Origin: Mesorhizobium huakuii | GTDB lineage: Bacteria > Pseudomonadota > Alphaproteobacteria > Rhizobiales > Rhizobiaceae | Direction: 5' to 3' | Length of the DNA stretch: 64,000 nucleotides | Assembly (NCBI RefSeq): GCF_014189455.1 | Contig: NZ_CP050296.1 | Span: forward strand, 1,903,501 to 1,967,500 | Position numbers and translations under genes: made by a program | The notes under the pieces: model-generated | Database searches by the model: none | The model's input: only the letters and a program-made list of their open reading frames with translations | Told to the model about the DNA's origin: nothing | Part shown: in pieces, positions 1 through 8,690 of the stretch | Position numbering within the stretch: the stretch's first letter is position 1 | Layout: the number at the start of each line of letters is the position of its first letter

Positions 1-794
1 CCTTCGCCTCGCGCGAAATGCCGATGCCCTATGGCTGGGGCACCGGCGGCGTCCAGGTCACCGCCTCGATCATCGGCCCAGACGATGTGCTGAAGGTCAT
101 CGACCAGGGCGCCGACGACACCACAAACGCGGTCTCCATCCGTGCCTTCTTCAAGAAGGTCGCCAATGTCGCTGTCACCACCGACACCGCCAGCGCCACC
201 ATCATCCAAACCCGCCACCGCATCCCCGAACACCCGCTCACCGCGGGCCAGGTGCTGGTCTACCAGGTGCCGATCCCCGAGCCGCTGCGCTTCCTCGAGC
301 CGCGCGAGACCGAAACGCGCAAGATGCATGCGCTGGAGGAATACGGCCTCATGCATGTGAAGCTCTACGAGGACATCGCCAAGCACGGCCGCATCGCCAC
401 CACCTATGCCTATCCGGTGAAGGTCGAGGGCCGCTATGTGATGGATCCCTCGCCGACACCGAAATTCGACAATCCCAAGATGCACCGGTCACCGGCCTTG
501 CAGCTGTTCGGCGCCGGCCGCGAGAAGCGCATCTACGCGGTGCCGCCCTTCACCGAAGTCGTCAGCCTCGACTTCGAGGATCATCCGTTCGAGGTGCAGA
601 CCTTCGATCAACCCTGCGCGCTGTGCGCGGCCGAGAACGTCTATCTCGACGAGGTCATCCTCGACGACCATGGCGGCCACATGTTCGTCTGCTCCGACAC
701 CGACCATTGCGAAAAGCGGCGGGCCGACGGCCATCGCGGTCATCTTGCCCCGGAAACCCATTCTGTCTCGGAAAAAATGGAGCCGGCACAATGA
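1..794 (+). CDS. phnJ: Alpha-D-ribose 1-methylphosphonate 5-phosphate C-P lyase PhnJ (5' partial)
   Basis: Radical-SAM enzyme of the C-P lyase core complex; it cleaves the carbon-phosphorus bond of ribose-1-alkylphosphonate 5-phosphate. The reading frame is open from base 3 and reads FASREMPMPYGWGTGG, a conserved internal PhnJ stretch, so the ATG at 18 is internal and the true start lies left of the window. The C-terminal part carries CX2CX21CX5C, the spacing of the four cysteines in E. coli PhnJ that include the FeS ligands. About 260 residues are visible, so only a short N-terminal piece is missing. Its stop overlaps the phnK start in an ATGA, which indicates translational coupling. phnG, phnH and phnI are expected upstream. 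Confidence 0.97.
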   Translation, partial: FASREMPMPYGWGTGGVQVTASIIGPDDVLKVIDQGADDTTNAVSIRAFFKKVANVAVTTDTASATIIQTRHRIPEHPLTAGQVLVYQVPIPEPLRFLEPRETETRKMHALEEYGLMHVKLYEDIAKHGRIATTYAYPVKVEGRYVMDPSPTPKFDNPKMHRSPALQLFGAGREKRIYAVPPFTEVVSLDFEDHPFEVQTFDQPCALCAAENVYLDEVILDDHGGHMFVCSDTDHCEKRRADGHRGHLAPETHSVSEKMEPAQ

Positions 795-1567
795 CCGACG
801 AACCGCTGCTGCGCGTCTCGGCGCTCTCCAAATTCTACGGCTCGCGCGTCGGCTGCGACAACGTCTCCTTCGACCTGTGGCCGGGCGAAGTCCTGGCCGT
901 CGTCGGCGAATCCGGCTCTGGCAAGACGACGCTGCTGAACTGCCTGTCGACGCGACTGCTGCCTTCGTCGGGCACCGCCAGCTACCGCATGCGCGACGGC
1001 CAGTTCCGCGAGCTCTACCGCATGAGCGAGGCCGAGCGCCGCTTCCTGATGCGCACCGACTGGGGCTTTGTCCATCAGAACCCAGCCGACGGCCTGCGCA
1101 TGACCGTGTCGGCCGGCGCCAATGTCGGCGAACGGCTGATGGCGGTAGGCGACCGCCACTACGGCAAGATCCGCGCCACGGCGGTCGACTGGCTGTCGCG
1201 CGTCGAGATCGAGCAAGACCGCATCGACGACGAGCCGCGCGCCTTTTCCGGCGGCATGCGCCAGCGCCTGCAGATCGCCCGCAACCTCGTCACCGGCCCA
1301 CGGCTGGTGTTCATGGATGAGCCGACCGGCGGCCTCGACGTCTCGGTGCAGGCGCGCCTGCTCGACCTTTTGCGCGGACTGGTCACCGACCTCGGTCTGG
1401 CGGCAATCGTCGTCACCCACGACCTCGCCGTCGCACGGCTTCTGTCGCAGCGCATGATGGTGATGAAAGACGGCCGAGTCGTCGAAAGCGGCCTCACCGA
1501 CCGCGTGCTCGACGACCCGCGCGCGCCCTACACGCAGCTTCTCGTTTCCTCGATCCTCCAGGTGTAA
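791..1567 (+). CDS. phnK: C-P lyase complex ATP-binding protein PhnK
   Basis: ABC-type ATPase that docks on the PhnGHIJ core complex rather than on a transporter. The start is the ATG at 791 that overlaps the phnJ stop; longer upstream reading is phnJ in another frame. The 258-residue product has a Walker A motif (GESGSGKTTL), the signature FSGGMRQRLQ, a Walker B (LVFMDEPTGGLD) and a switch histidine (VVTHDLAV). Its resemblance to the DppD/OppF ATPase branch and its position directly after phnJ are typical of PhnK. phnL follows after two bases. Confidence 0.95.
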   Translation: MTDEPLLRVSALSKFYGSRVGCDNVSFDLWPGEVLAVVGESGSGKTTLLNCLSTRLLPSSGTASYRMRDGQFRELYRMSEAERRFLMRTDWGFVHQNPADGLRMTVSAGANVGERLMAVGDRHYGKIRATAVDWLSRVEIEQDRIDDEPRAFSGGMRQRLQIARNLVTGPRLVFMDEPTGGLDVSVQARLLDLLRGLVTDLGLAAIVVTHDLAVARLLSQRMMVMKDGRVVESGLTDRVLDDPRAPYTQLLVSSILQV

Positions 1568-1569
1568 CC

Positions 1570-2277
1570 ATGCCGACGCCACTCGTTGTTTCCGACGTCG
1601 CCAAGAGCTTCACCATGCATCTGCGCGATGGCATCAAACTGCCTGTCGTCGCCGGTGTCTCGTTCTCGATCAAGGCAGGCGAATGCACTGTGCTCGGCGG
1701 CCCGTCCGGCGCCGGCAAGAGCTCGATCCTGAAAATGCTCTACGGCAACTATGCCGTCGACGAGGGCCAGATCATCGTCAGGCACGAGGATGGGCTGATC
1801 GATCTCGCCCATGCCAGTCCGCGCACAGTGCTTGCCGTACGCCGGCAAACGATCGGCTATGTCAGCCAGTTCCTGCGCACCGTGCCGCGCGTCTCGGCGC
1901 TGGATGTCGTCGCCGAGCCGCTGGTCGAGCGCGGCGAGGAGCGCGAGACAGCCAGAGGCAAGGCGCGCGCCCTGCTGGCGCAGCTCCATTTGCCGGAAAA
2001 GCTCTGGGCACTGCCGCCGGCGACCTTCTCCGGCGGCGAACAGCAGCGCGTCAACATCGCACGCGGCTTCATCACCGAGCACCCGATCCTGCTGCTCGAC
2101 GAACCGACCGCCTCGCTCGATGCCACCAACCGCGACGTTGTGATCGCACTCATCGCCGCCAAGAAGGCGGCAGGCGTCGCTCTGCTTGGCATCTTCCACG
2201 ACCATGATGTGCGCGAGGCGGTGGCCGACCGCATCATCGACGTCACCGCTTTTGCTCCGGGAAAACTCGCCGCATGA
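1570..2277 (+). CDS. phnL: C-P lyase-associated ATP-binding protein PhnL
   Basis: Second ABC-type ATPase of the C-P lyase pathway, which in E. coli binds on top of PhnK. The 235-residue protein has Walker A GPSGAGKSSILKMLYGNY, signature FSGGEQQRVNIARGF and Walker B ILLLDEPTASLD. The 'KMLYGNY' run after Walker A is characteristic of PhnL. The gene starts two bases after phnK and its stop overlaps the next gene in an ATGA, so jkl and the transferase are one transcription unit. Confidence 0.95.
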   Translation: MPTPLVVSDVAKSFTMHLRDGIKLPVVAGVSFSIKAGECTVLGGPSGAGKSSILKMLYGNYAVDEGQIIVRHEDGLIDLAHASPRTVLAVRRQTIGYVSQFLRTVPRVSALDVVAEPLVERGEERETARGKARALLAQLHLPEKLWALPPATFSGGEQQRVNIARGFITEHPILLLDEPTASLDATNRDVVIALIAAKKAAGVALLGIFHDHDVREAVADRIIDVTAFAPGKLAA

Positions 2278-2888
2278 CCATGAAATTGTCGGAGACGCCG
2301 CTGGTTCACCCAACGGCGGAGGTGCACAATTCGACGCTCGGCCGCTGGACCGAAATCGCCGAGCGCAGCCGGGTCTCGGAAAGCGAACTCGGCGACTATT
2401 CCTACATGATGCAGGACTGCGCCGTCTGGTGCGCGACGATCGGCAAGTTTGCCAACATTGCCGCCGCGGTGCGCCTCAATGCCACCAACCACCCGACCTG
2501 GCGGCCGACGCTGCACCACTTCACCTACCGCGCCTCGGACTATTGGGACGACGCCGAACACGAGAGCGAGTTCTTCGCCCAGCGCCGCGCCAAGCGCGTC
2601 ACCATCGGCCACGACACCTGGCTCGGCCACGGCTCGACCGTCCTGCCCGGCGTCACTGTCGGCGATGGTGCCGCGGTCGGTGCCGGCGCGGTGGTCTCGA
2701 AGGATGTCGCGCCCTACACCATCGTCGCCGGCGTACCGGCCAAACTGATCCGCGAACGCTTCGACCGCCGCACCGCCGAACGCTACCAGGCGCTTGCCTG
2801 GTGGGACTGGGACCATGCCAGGCTGCGTGCTTGCCTAGAGGACTTCCGTGAGCTGTCCGCCGAGGCGTTTCTGGAGAAGCATGGTTGA
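2274..2888 (+). CDS. Phosphonate-locus hexapeptide-repeat acetyltransferase
   Basis: Left-handed beta-helix acyltransferase of the type found in phosphonate gene clusters (hexapeptide-repeat transferase of the CatB/VatD-like branch). Hexapeptide-like turns appear from about residue 60, with the catalytic-type histidine context NATNHPTW and the helix rungs TIGHDTWLGHGSTVLPGV. The 204-residue length fits the family. Translation is coupled to phnL by a 4-base overlap, so a role in phosphonate use is likely; N-acetylation of aminoalkylphosphonates is a possibility by analogy with PhnO, which belongs to a different fold. The acceptor cannot be read from sequence. Confidence 0.85.
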   Translation: MTMKLSETPLVHPTAEVHNSTLGRWTEIAERSRVSESELGDYSYMMQDCAVWCATIGKFANIAAAVRLNATNHPTWRPTLHHFTYRASDYWDDAEHESEFFAQRRAKRVTIGHDTWLGHGSTVLPGVTVGDGAAVGAGAVVSKDVAPYTIVAGVPAKLIRERFDRRTAERYQALAWWDWDHARLRACLEDFRELSAEAFLEKHG

Positions 2889-2945
2889 CGCGAATGGTGT
2901 TTTCATCGGACTAATAGTCACCCAACCCAGTGCCATGGAGCATAT

Positions 2946-3158
2946 GTGACCTTTATTGTCGTAATACCTCTTTTCATTGGACTTGGGTTGGTCGCGTTGG
3001 GAATTCTGGTGATTAAGCTTGCAGCTAAGCGTTGGAGGCAATCCGATGTTGGCTCTTCAGTAACGCTGATGATACTAGGTTGTATTTTGTTGACGGCGGC
3101 AATAGCCCCGCTCTATATGCTGTGGGTCCTTGCGCAACTTACAGGTAAGCCAGGCTGA
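2946..3158 (+). CDS. Small putative two-helix membrane protein
   Basis: Unrecognised 70-residue product starting with GTG. It has a hydrophobic segment at about residues 3-25 (IVVIPLFIGLGLVALGILVI), a short basic loop (KLAAKRWRQ) and a second hydrophobic segment at about 40-63. The stretch is visibly poorer in G+C than the phn genes on both sides, which suggests separate ancestry. No strong ribosome-binding site precedes it. It could be a real small membrane protein or a chance frame in an AT-richer gap; 3159-3370 after it shows no convincing gene. Confidence 0.45.
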   Translation: MTFIVVIPLFIGLGLVALGILVIKLAAKRWRQSDVGSSVTLMILGCILLTAAIAPLYMLWVLAQLTGKPG

Positions 3159-3370
3159 CAAGCTAAGGCTAGGAAAGCACGACAATTTGGAGGAGCGAGG
3201 TAGACCAGCGTCTTCGCATTGCAATAGATGGGCACGATACCTTTTACTGACGAGTGTCGCTTGTGTTGGCATGTCTTGCTCGCGGCTCGATATATGGTTT
3301 TGAACATTCGACAATTTCACATCCTTGACACATGACTCGGACAGGACGCCATCTCCCCAAGGAGATCGCC

Positions 3371-4081
3371 ATGCTCGACACTGTCACACCCTCACTCGCC
3401 GGGTTCTTTGCCGGCTCCAATCCGATGCCGCCGACGCATCTCGGCACGCGCTACGACACCTCAGGCAATTTTCTGACCGAGCCCGGCAACACCGTCGTCA
3501 GCCATCTCGTCAGCGGTTCGCCGTCCGAGGCTGTGGTGCTTGCGGCGCGCGACAAGATGCTGGCGATGCCCGACGCCGACCGGCTCGCCTTCACGCCCGT
3601 TTCCAGCCTGCACATGACGCTGTTCCAGGGCATCATCGAATATCGCCGCCGCTTGCCCTACTGGCCGCAGGACGTGCCGCTCGACACCAGCATCGATGCG
3701 ATGACCCGGCTCTATCTGGAACGGCTGAAAGGTTTCGAGGGCCTTGGCCCGTTCAACATCAAGGTGGTCGAAATCGTGCCGACCGGCCTTGCCGTGGCCG
3801 GCGCGACCGACGAGGACGTGCGCATCATGCGTCAATGGCGCGATGCGCTGGCGGTGCCGTTCGGCTACCGGCACCCCGATCACGACGCTTATGTCTTCCA
3901 CATCACCTTCGCCTATCAGATCCAGCGTCTGGCAGACGACAGGGCAGCGGCATGGCAGGCGCTGTTCGACGATAGCCTCGCCCTTTTCGCAAGGCAGGCG
4001 CCGGTGATCGAGATCAAGGCGCCCGCCTTCTGCGCCTTCCGCGACATGAAGCATTTCGAGGAATTGCTGGTGCTCGGCTGA
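3371..4081 (+). CDS. 2H phosphoesterase-like protein (DUF1868 family)
   Basis: Member of the 2H phosphoesterase superfamily, which hydrolyses or makes cyclic phosphodiester bonds. Both signature motifs are present, H81-M-T83 and H177-I-T179 counted from the chosen start, about 96 residues apart as usual for the fold. The ATG at 3371 is preferred because AAGGAG lies at 3359-3364 with six bases of spacing; the frame stays open upstream to 3332 without a good ribosome-binding site. The product has 236 residues. Rhizobial phosphonate loci often carry another 2H protein (DUF1045) next to phnM, so this one may serve the same pathway, for example on the cyclic ribose phosphate released by PhnJ. That role is inference. 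Confidence 0.75.
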   Translation: MLDTVTPSLAGFFAGSNPMPPTHLGTRYDTSGNFLTEPGNTVVSHLVSGSPSEAVVLAARDKMLAMPDADRLAFTPVSSLHMTLFQGIIEYRRRLPYWPQDVPLDTSIDAMTRLYLERLKGFEGLGPFNIKVVEIVPTGLAVAGATDEDVRIMRQWRDALAVPFGYRHPDHDAYVFHITFAYQIQRLADDRAAAWQALFDDSLALFARQAPVIEIKAPAFCAFRDMKHFEELLVLG

Positions 4082-4128
4082 ATGCCTGCAAAGCGTGCCG
4101 GCTGTCGCGCCTGTGGAGCGTAACAAAA

Positions 4129-4147
4129 CTGACATGGTGGCGACACG
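4129..4147 (-). promoter_or_regulatory. Possible degenerate Pho box upstream of phnC
   Basis: On the minus strand two TGTC cores stand exactly 11 bases apart (GTGTCG and ATGTCA), which is the repeat period of PhoB binding sites. It lies about 70 bases before phnC, a gene usually under phosphate control. The half-sites match the CTGTCAT consensus only partly, so this is a weak call. Confidence 0.3.
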
Positions 4148-4213
4148 GCAGGTTCATGTGGCTGCGCTAGGCGAATGCCTGACGATCAATAAGGTCCGGA
4201 CTGGAACCTGCTC

Positions 4214-5071
4214 ATGTCAGCAAGCTCTGCCACGCTCGAAATCCGCGGTGTCAGCCGACGATTTGGCAAGAACACCGCCGTCAGCGACGTCAACATCTCG
4301 ATCCCGCAGGGTCAGATGGTCGGCGTCATCGGCCGTTCGGGCGCCGGCAAATCGACCCTTCTTCGCATGATCAACCGTCTTGTCGACCCCAGCCAGGGGT
4401 CGATTTTTTTTGACGGCGCCGAGGTCTCCCAGCTGCGTGGCTCACCGCTGCGGCGATGGCAGCGCGACTGCGCCATGATCTTCCAGCAGTTCAACCTGGT
4501 GCCGCGCCTCGACGTGCTGACCAATGTGCTGCTTGGCAAACTGAACCACCGTTCGACCCTGTCCAACCTGCTCGGCATGTTCTCGCGCGCCGAATGCGCC
4601 GAGGCCGTCGCCGCGCTCGAGCGGCTCGACATCGCCCGCACCGCACTTCAGCCCGCCGGCACCTTGTCCGGCGGACAGCAGCAACGCGTCGCCATCGCCC
4701 GTGCCCTGATGCAGCAGCCCAAGGTGATCCTCGCCGACGAGCCGATCGCCTCGCTCGACCCGCTCAACGCCAAGGTGGTGATGGATTCGCTGCAGGACAT
4801 CAATCTGCGCGAAGGCATCACCGTCGTCACCAATCTGCATACGCTGGATACCGCCCGCGCCTATTGCAACCGCATTATCGGCATGGCCGCCGGCAAGGTC
4901 GTCTTCGATGGCCCGCCCGAAGAACTCAATCGCGAGGCCGTTCGCCTCGTCTACGGCGCCGACAGCAATGGCGCAGAGATATCGGAGACCATCACCTCCA
5001 CAAGCGTTGCCTTCAAGCAAAAGATCGCTGCATCCGCCGGACCGCTCGAACCTGCATTCCCAGGTTACTGA
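4214..5071 (+). CDS. phnC: Phosphonate/phosphate ABC importer ATP-binding protein PhnC
   Basis: ATPase of the PhnCDE importer at the cytoplasmic face. The 285-residue protein has Walker [14 protein letters not shown], signature [19 protein letters not shown] and Walker [14 protein letters not shown], and the '[19 protein letters not shown]' region normal for PhnC. Rhizobial homologues (PhoC of S. meliloti phoCDET) also move inorganic phosphate, so the substrate range may include both. It is the first gene of phnC-phnD-phnE-phnE and is separated from the upstream 2H gene by about 130 bases that may hold the promoter. Confidence 0.95.
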   Translation: MSASSATLEIRGVSRRFGKNTAVSDVNISIPQGQMVGVIGRSGAGKSTLLRMINRLVDPSQGSIFFDGAEVSQLRGSPLRRWQRDCAMIFQQFNLVPRLDVLTNVLLGKLNHRSTLSNLLGMFSRAECAEAVAALERLDIARTALQPAGTLSGGQQQRVAIARALMQQPKVILADEPIASLDPLNAKVVMDSLQDINLREGITVVTNLHTLDTARAYCNRIIGMAAGKVVFDGPPEELNREAVRLVYGADSNGAEISETITSTSVAFKQKIAASAGPLEPAFPGY

Positions 5072-5173
5072 GTTCAAGAAAGAGCGGCTCGGATCGTCCG
5101 CCCACGTCAAGGGCACTTGTCAAGATCAAGAACGCTGCCGGCGCGGGGCCGGAACTTACAGGAGAGACATCAA

Positions 5174-6082
5174 ATGTTCAGGAAGATGGTTTTCAGTGCC
5201 GTTTCGGTGCTCGCCATGGCGACCAGCATGGCCCACGCCGCCGATCTGAAGGAATTCCGCGTCGGCATCCTCGGCGGTGAAAACGAAACCGACCGGCTGC
5301 GCAACTACCAGTGCCTGGCCGACCATCTGAAGGCCGAATTCGGCTTCGAAAAGGTCTCGCTGTTCCCCGCCGCCGATTATGACGGCGTCATCCAGGGCCT
5401 GCTCGGCGGCACGCTCGACTTCGCCGAACTCGGCGCTTCGGGCTATGCCAGCGTCTATCTTAAGGATCCGAAGGCTGTCACCCCGATCCTCACCACCAAG
5501 CAGACCGATGGTTCCACCGGTTACTATTCGATCGGCCTGGCTCTGAAGACCTCGGGCATCACCGACATCAAGTCGGCCAAGGGCAAAAAGCTCGGCTATG
5601 CCGATCCGGATTCGACCTCCGGCTACCTGATCCCGCTGACGCAGATTCCGAAGACCACCGGCGCCTCGAACGAAGCCTTCTTCGCTTCGACGCAGTTCAA
5701 TGGCGGCCACGAGAACAACATCCTGGCCGTGCGCGACGGCAAGGTCGATGTCGCGGTGGATGATTCCTCCGGCATCGGCGACTTCAAGAACGGTTACACC
5801 TCCGGCACCTTCCACAAGGAAGTCGCCAAGGGCGCCGTCGACCCCAATGACTTCGTCGAAGTCTGGCGTTCGGGCCTGATCCCGAACGGCCCGCTGGTCG
5901 TGCGCACCGCGCTCGGCGACGACATGACCGCCAAGCTTGCCAACTTCTTCACGCAGCTGCCGCAGAAGGACAAGGCTTGCTTCGAAGGCGTCGAAGGCGG
6001 TGATTTCACCGGCTACGTCCCAGTGAAGCCCGACTTCTACAGCGTCATCGTCGAAGCCCGTAAGGCAGCCATCGGCGGCTAA
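5174..6082 (+). CDS. phnD: Phosphonate-binding periplasmic protein PhnD
   Basis: Periplasmic binding protein that delivers phosphonates or phosphate to the PhnE permeases. The start at 5174 is chosen because AGGAGAG lies just before it and translation then gives a clean signal peptide (basic MFRK, hydrophobic core, cleavage after AHAAD). The mature protein shows the PhnD-type opening FRVGILGGENETDRL and the VDVAVDDSSGI stretch. Length is 302 residues, usual for the family. A 12-bp hairpin with a T run follows only 12 bases after the stop. Confidence 0.95.
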   Translation: MFRKMVFSAVSVLAMATSMAHAADLKEFRVGILGGENETDRLRNYQCLADHLKAEFGFEKVSLFPAADYDGVIQGLLGGTLDFAELGASGYASVYLKDPKAVTPILTTKQTDGSTGYYSIGLALKTSGITDIKSAKGKKLGYADPDSTSGYLIPLTQIPKTTGASNEAFFASTQFNGGHENNILAVRDGKVDVAVDDSSGIGDFKNGYTSGTFHKEVAKGAVDPNDFVEVWRSGLIPNGPLVVRTALGDDMTAKLANFFTQLPQKDKACFEGVEGGDFTGYVPVKPDFYSVIVEARKAAIGG

Positions 6083-6094
6083 CGGCGAAATCGG

Positions 6095-6126
6095 AAAGGG
6101 CGGTGTCTGAAAACACCGCCCTTTTT
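6095..6126 (+). terminator. Rho-independent terminator/attenuator after phnD
   Basis: A perfect 12-bp stem (6095-6106 with 6113-6124) with loop CTGAAA ends in a T run. It sits between phnD and phnE inside one operon, so it probably acts as a partial terminator or 3' mRNA stabiliser that keeps binding protein in excess over permease. Confidence 0.85.
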
Positions 6127-6138
6127 GCATCTCCGATC

Positions 6139-7110
6139 ATGACCCTTTCCGTGACAGCCGCTCCTTTGACAGCCCCTTCTGGCGCCACCCACCAGATGGC
6201 CGATGCCTGGCGACGCCAGACGTCGCTGCGCCGGTTCTACACAGTGCTTGGCGTCGGCCTGCTGCTCGCCGCGATGTTCGCCAGCATGTGGTTCGCCGAC
6301 GAGGCCAATGCCGGCCATTTCTTCGACCGGCTGCCGCATATTCTGGATTTCTTGAGCTGGCTCATCCCCAAGGACTGGAACGATGTCTGGCGGGCACTGT
6401 TCGACGTTGCCTCGCCGCATGACACCGGCACGCAGGAATTCAACTTCCCGCTCGGCCGTATCTATGTCTGGGGCGGCTTCTACATCCCCGAATATTTCGA
6501 GCTGATGATCACCACGGTCAATGTCGCCTTGGTCTCGACCTTCATCGGCTTCATCTTCGCGGTGCCGTTCTCGTTCATCGCGGCGCGCAATCTGACGCCC
6601 CATCCGCTGCTGCGGCTGATCGTCAAGCGCTTCATGGAATTGCTGCGCGCCTTTCCGGAGATCGTCATTGCCGGCCTGTTCGCGGCCATCGTCTCGATCG
6701 GCCCGATCGCCGCCATCATCGCCATCGGCCTGCATTCGATCGGCGCGCTCGGCAAGCTGTTCTACGAGATCAACGAAAACATCGACATGCGTGCCGAGGA
6801 AGGTCTGCGCGCGGTCGGCGCCAACTGGTTCGAGCGGGTGCGCTTTGCCGGCCTGCCGCAGGTGCTGCCCAACTTCATGTCCTACACGTTGCTGCGCGTC
6901 GAGATCAATGTCCGCATCTCGACCATCATCGGCGCCGTCGGCGGCGGCGGCATTGGCGAGGAATTGAAGCTCTCCATCTCGCGCGGCTTCGGCGCCAAGA
7001 CGCTGGCACTGGTGCTGCTCCTGTTCACGACCATCTTCATCATCGACCAGTTTTCCGCCTGGCTGCGCCGCAAGCTGGTCGGCGAGCAAGCCTTTATGAT
7101 GGGGGCTTAA
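6139..7110 (+). CDS. phnE: Phosphonate ABC importer permease PhnE (first copy)
   Basis: Inner-membrane permease of the phosphonate importer. The ATG at 6139 is chosen because the frame's earlier GTG at 6103 lies inside the phnD hairpin. The 323-residue protein has one N-terminal helix, then a core of about five helices with the permease coupling loop (EEGLRAVGANWFERVRF) and the PhnE-type TIIGAVGGGGIGEEL segment near the end. It is followed after three bases by a second, longer PhnE, and the two likely form a heterodimer, equivalent to PhoE and PhoT. Confidence 0.93.
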   Translation: MTLSVTAAPLTAPSGATHQMADAWRRQTSLRRFYTVLGVGLLLAAMFASMWFADEANAGHFFDRLPHILDFLSWLIPKDWNDVWRALFDVASPHDTGTQEFNFPLGRIYVWGGFYIPEYFELMITTVNVALVSTFIGFIFAVPFSFIAARNLTPHPLLRLIVKRFMELLRAFPEIVIAGLFAAIVSIGPIAAIIAIGLHSIGALGKLFYEINENIDMRAEEGLRAVGANWFERVRFAGLPQVLPNFMSYTLLRVEINVRISTIIGAVGGGGIGEELKLSISRGFGAKTLALVLLLFTTIFIIDQFSAWLRRKLVGEQAFMMGA

Positions 7111-7113
7111 ACC

Positions 7114-8481
7114 ATGGCGACGATGACCGCCGAGGAGATGCTGTCGATCGAGGAGCGCTATCCCCAGGTGTTCCGGCGGCCGCTGTACAAACGCTTTGCG
7201 CCGCTCTTCCTGTTCGTCGGCATCCTGACTTACCTCATCTATGTCCTGTGGTTCTTCAGCCTGCCGCAAGTTCTGCGGGAATCACACTGGGAGCGTCTGC
7301 CGCTGTTCCTGACACAGTGGATCAGCTACGATTTGCAGCCCGAGTTCCGCCTCGACCAGCCTGAGATCACGCCAAAATACCCGCGCTTTTCCGCGCTTGG
7401 CGAAAACCCGAACCCCGACTGGGTGATCAAGAATCCGGACGGCACCTTCACCGTGCTGATCGATGGTCCAGCGAAATCCGTCACCTTCGACAAGGCGCAG
7501 GCGACGATCGTGGCCAATGGCGAGACGGTGCCGGTTGCGCTGACCAGCGGCAAGCCGGTGGCCACAGGGCCGGTACCGGACTGGATCACCGCGCATGATG
7601 ACGAGGTGGTCGCCAAGATGGGCTTCGTCGGCGAGGTGCGCGTCACCGTCGACCGCGTCAAGGTGCGCAAGCGCTTCCTCGGCTGGGCGAATTTCGTCTT
7701 CGACACACGCTCGCCCTTCTTCGGCAAATCAGCGGGAGAAGTGGTCTCGCTGATCGTGTCCGGTCCCGAGCTGAAGCCGGGCACCTCGAACCTCGCACTG
7801 GCCGGCGAAAACATCTGGAACAACGCCCAGTGGCAGCACGGCGACGTCTGGACGAAGCTTTTGCAGACCATCGTCATGGCGTTTCTGGGCACGCTGCTCG
7901 GCGGCATCGTCGCCTTCCCGCTTGCCTTCTTCGCCGCCCGCAACATCACGCCGAGCGGCGTGCTCAGCCAGGTGCTGAAGCGCTTCTTCGACTTCATGCG
8001 CTCGGTGGATATGCTGATCTGGGCGCTGTTCTTCACCCGCGCCTTCGGCCCCGGTCCGCTGGCCGGCAGTGCCGCGATCTTCTTCACCGAGATCGGCACG
8101 CTCGGCAAAACCTATTCCGAGGCGCTGGAAAACATCGACGACAAGCCGCGCGAAGGTGTGCTGTCGACCGGCGCCAACGGCCTCCTGGTGCAGCGCTACG
8201 GCGTGATGCCGGAAGTCATCCCGGTCTTCATCAGCCAGACGCTCTACCAGTGGGAATCCAACACCCGCGGCGCCACCATCATCGGCGCTGTCGGCGCCGG
8301 CGGCATCGGCCTGAAACTGTGGGAAGCGATGCGCACCAACTCCAACTGGGCCAACGTCTTCTACATGGTGCTGCTGATCCTGCTGGTCGTCTTCATCTTC
8401 GACAACATCTCCAATTTCCTGCGCCGCCGGCTGAGCCGGACGATCCACGACTACAACAGGATCCAGGCCGAGCAGGGTTAA
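7114..8481 (+). CDS. phnE: Phosphonate ABC importer permease PhnE (second, long copy)
   Basis: Second permease of the importer, 455 residues. After the first membrane helix (about residues 27-50) comes a periplasmic insertion of roughly 170 residues rich in beta-type sequence, and only then the conserved permease core with ATIIGAVGAGGIGLKLWE. This long form is the usual second PhnE in Rhizobiales (PhoT-like). The gene closes the visible phn operon; phnM and phnN, often found next in related genomes, are not in the window, and a REP and insertion sequence occupy that place. Confidence 0.92.
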   Translation: MATMTAEEMLSIEERYPQVFRRPLYKRFAPLFLFVGILTYLIYVLWFFSLPQVLRESHWERLPLFLTQWISYDLQPEFRLDQPEITPKYPRFSALGENPNPDWVIKNPDGTFTVLIDGPAKSVTFDKAQATIVANGETVPVALTSGKPVATGPVPDWITAHDDEVVAKMGFVGEVRVTVDRVKVRKRFLGWANFVFDTRSPFFGKSAGEVVSLIVSGPELKPGTSNLALAGENIWNNAQWQHGDVWTKLLQTIVMAFLGTLLGGIVAFPLAFFAARNITPSGVLSQVLKRFFDFMRSVDMLIWALFFTRAFGPGPLAGSAAIFFTEIGTLGKTYSEALENIDDKPREGVLSTGANGLLVQRYGVMPEVIPVFISQTLYQWESNTRGATIIGAVGAGGIGLKLWEAMRTNSNWANVFYMVLLILLVVFIFDNISNFLRRRLSRTIHDYNRIQAEQG

Positions 8482-8518
8482 CCTTGTGACGCGTAAGCGC
8501 GGGCATGGTTTAGACTAG

Positions 8519-8690
8519 TGCCGCGCCAAGGGTCGACCCCCACTCCGTCGAGCTGCGCTCGACACCTCTCCCCGATCGACGGGGGTAGAGGAAAAGCGCC
8601 AGGCTGTCCGAGCCGACGCCTGTCCCCCTAGGCCGAGGCTTTCTTCCTCTCCTCAGCCACCAGGCTCCCCTTTCCTCTCCCCCGTCGATC
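8519..8690. repeat. REP-like palindrome cluster left of the ISAs1 element
   Basis: Non-coding GC-rich palindromes. One unit has outer arms CCCCCACTCCGT and ACCTCTCCCC around an inner hairpin (8547-8552 with 8558-8563). A second inverted pair is formed by 8571-8595 (ccccgatcgacggggg type) and 8670-8697. The same outer arms recur in inverted order at 9852-9891 on the other side of the insertion sequence. Confidence 0.75.

Noticed and set aside
6079..7269. 396-codon minus-strand frame across phnE
   Set aside because: Its translation is mostly Asp/Gln/Arg/His-rich without any domain, as expected from the complement of a membrane protein gene.
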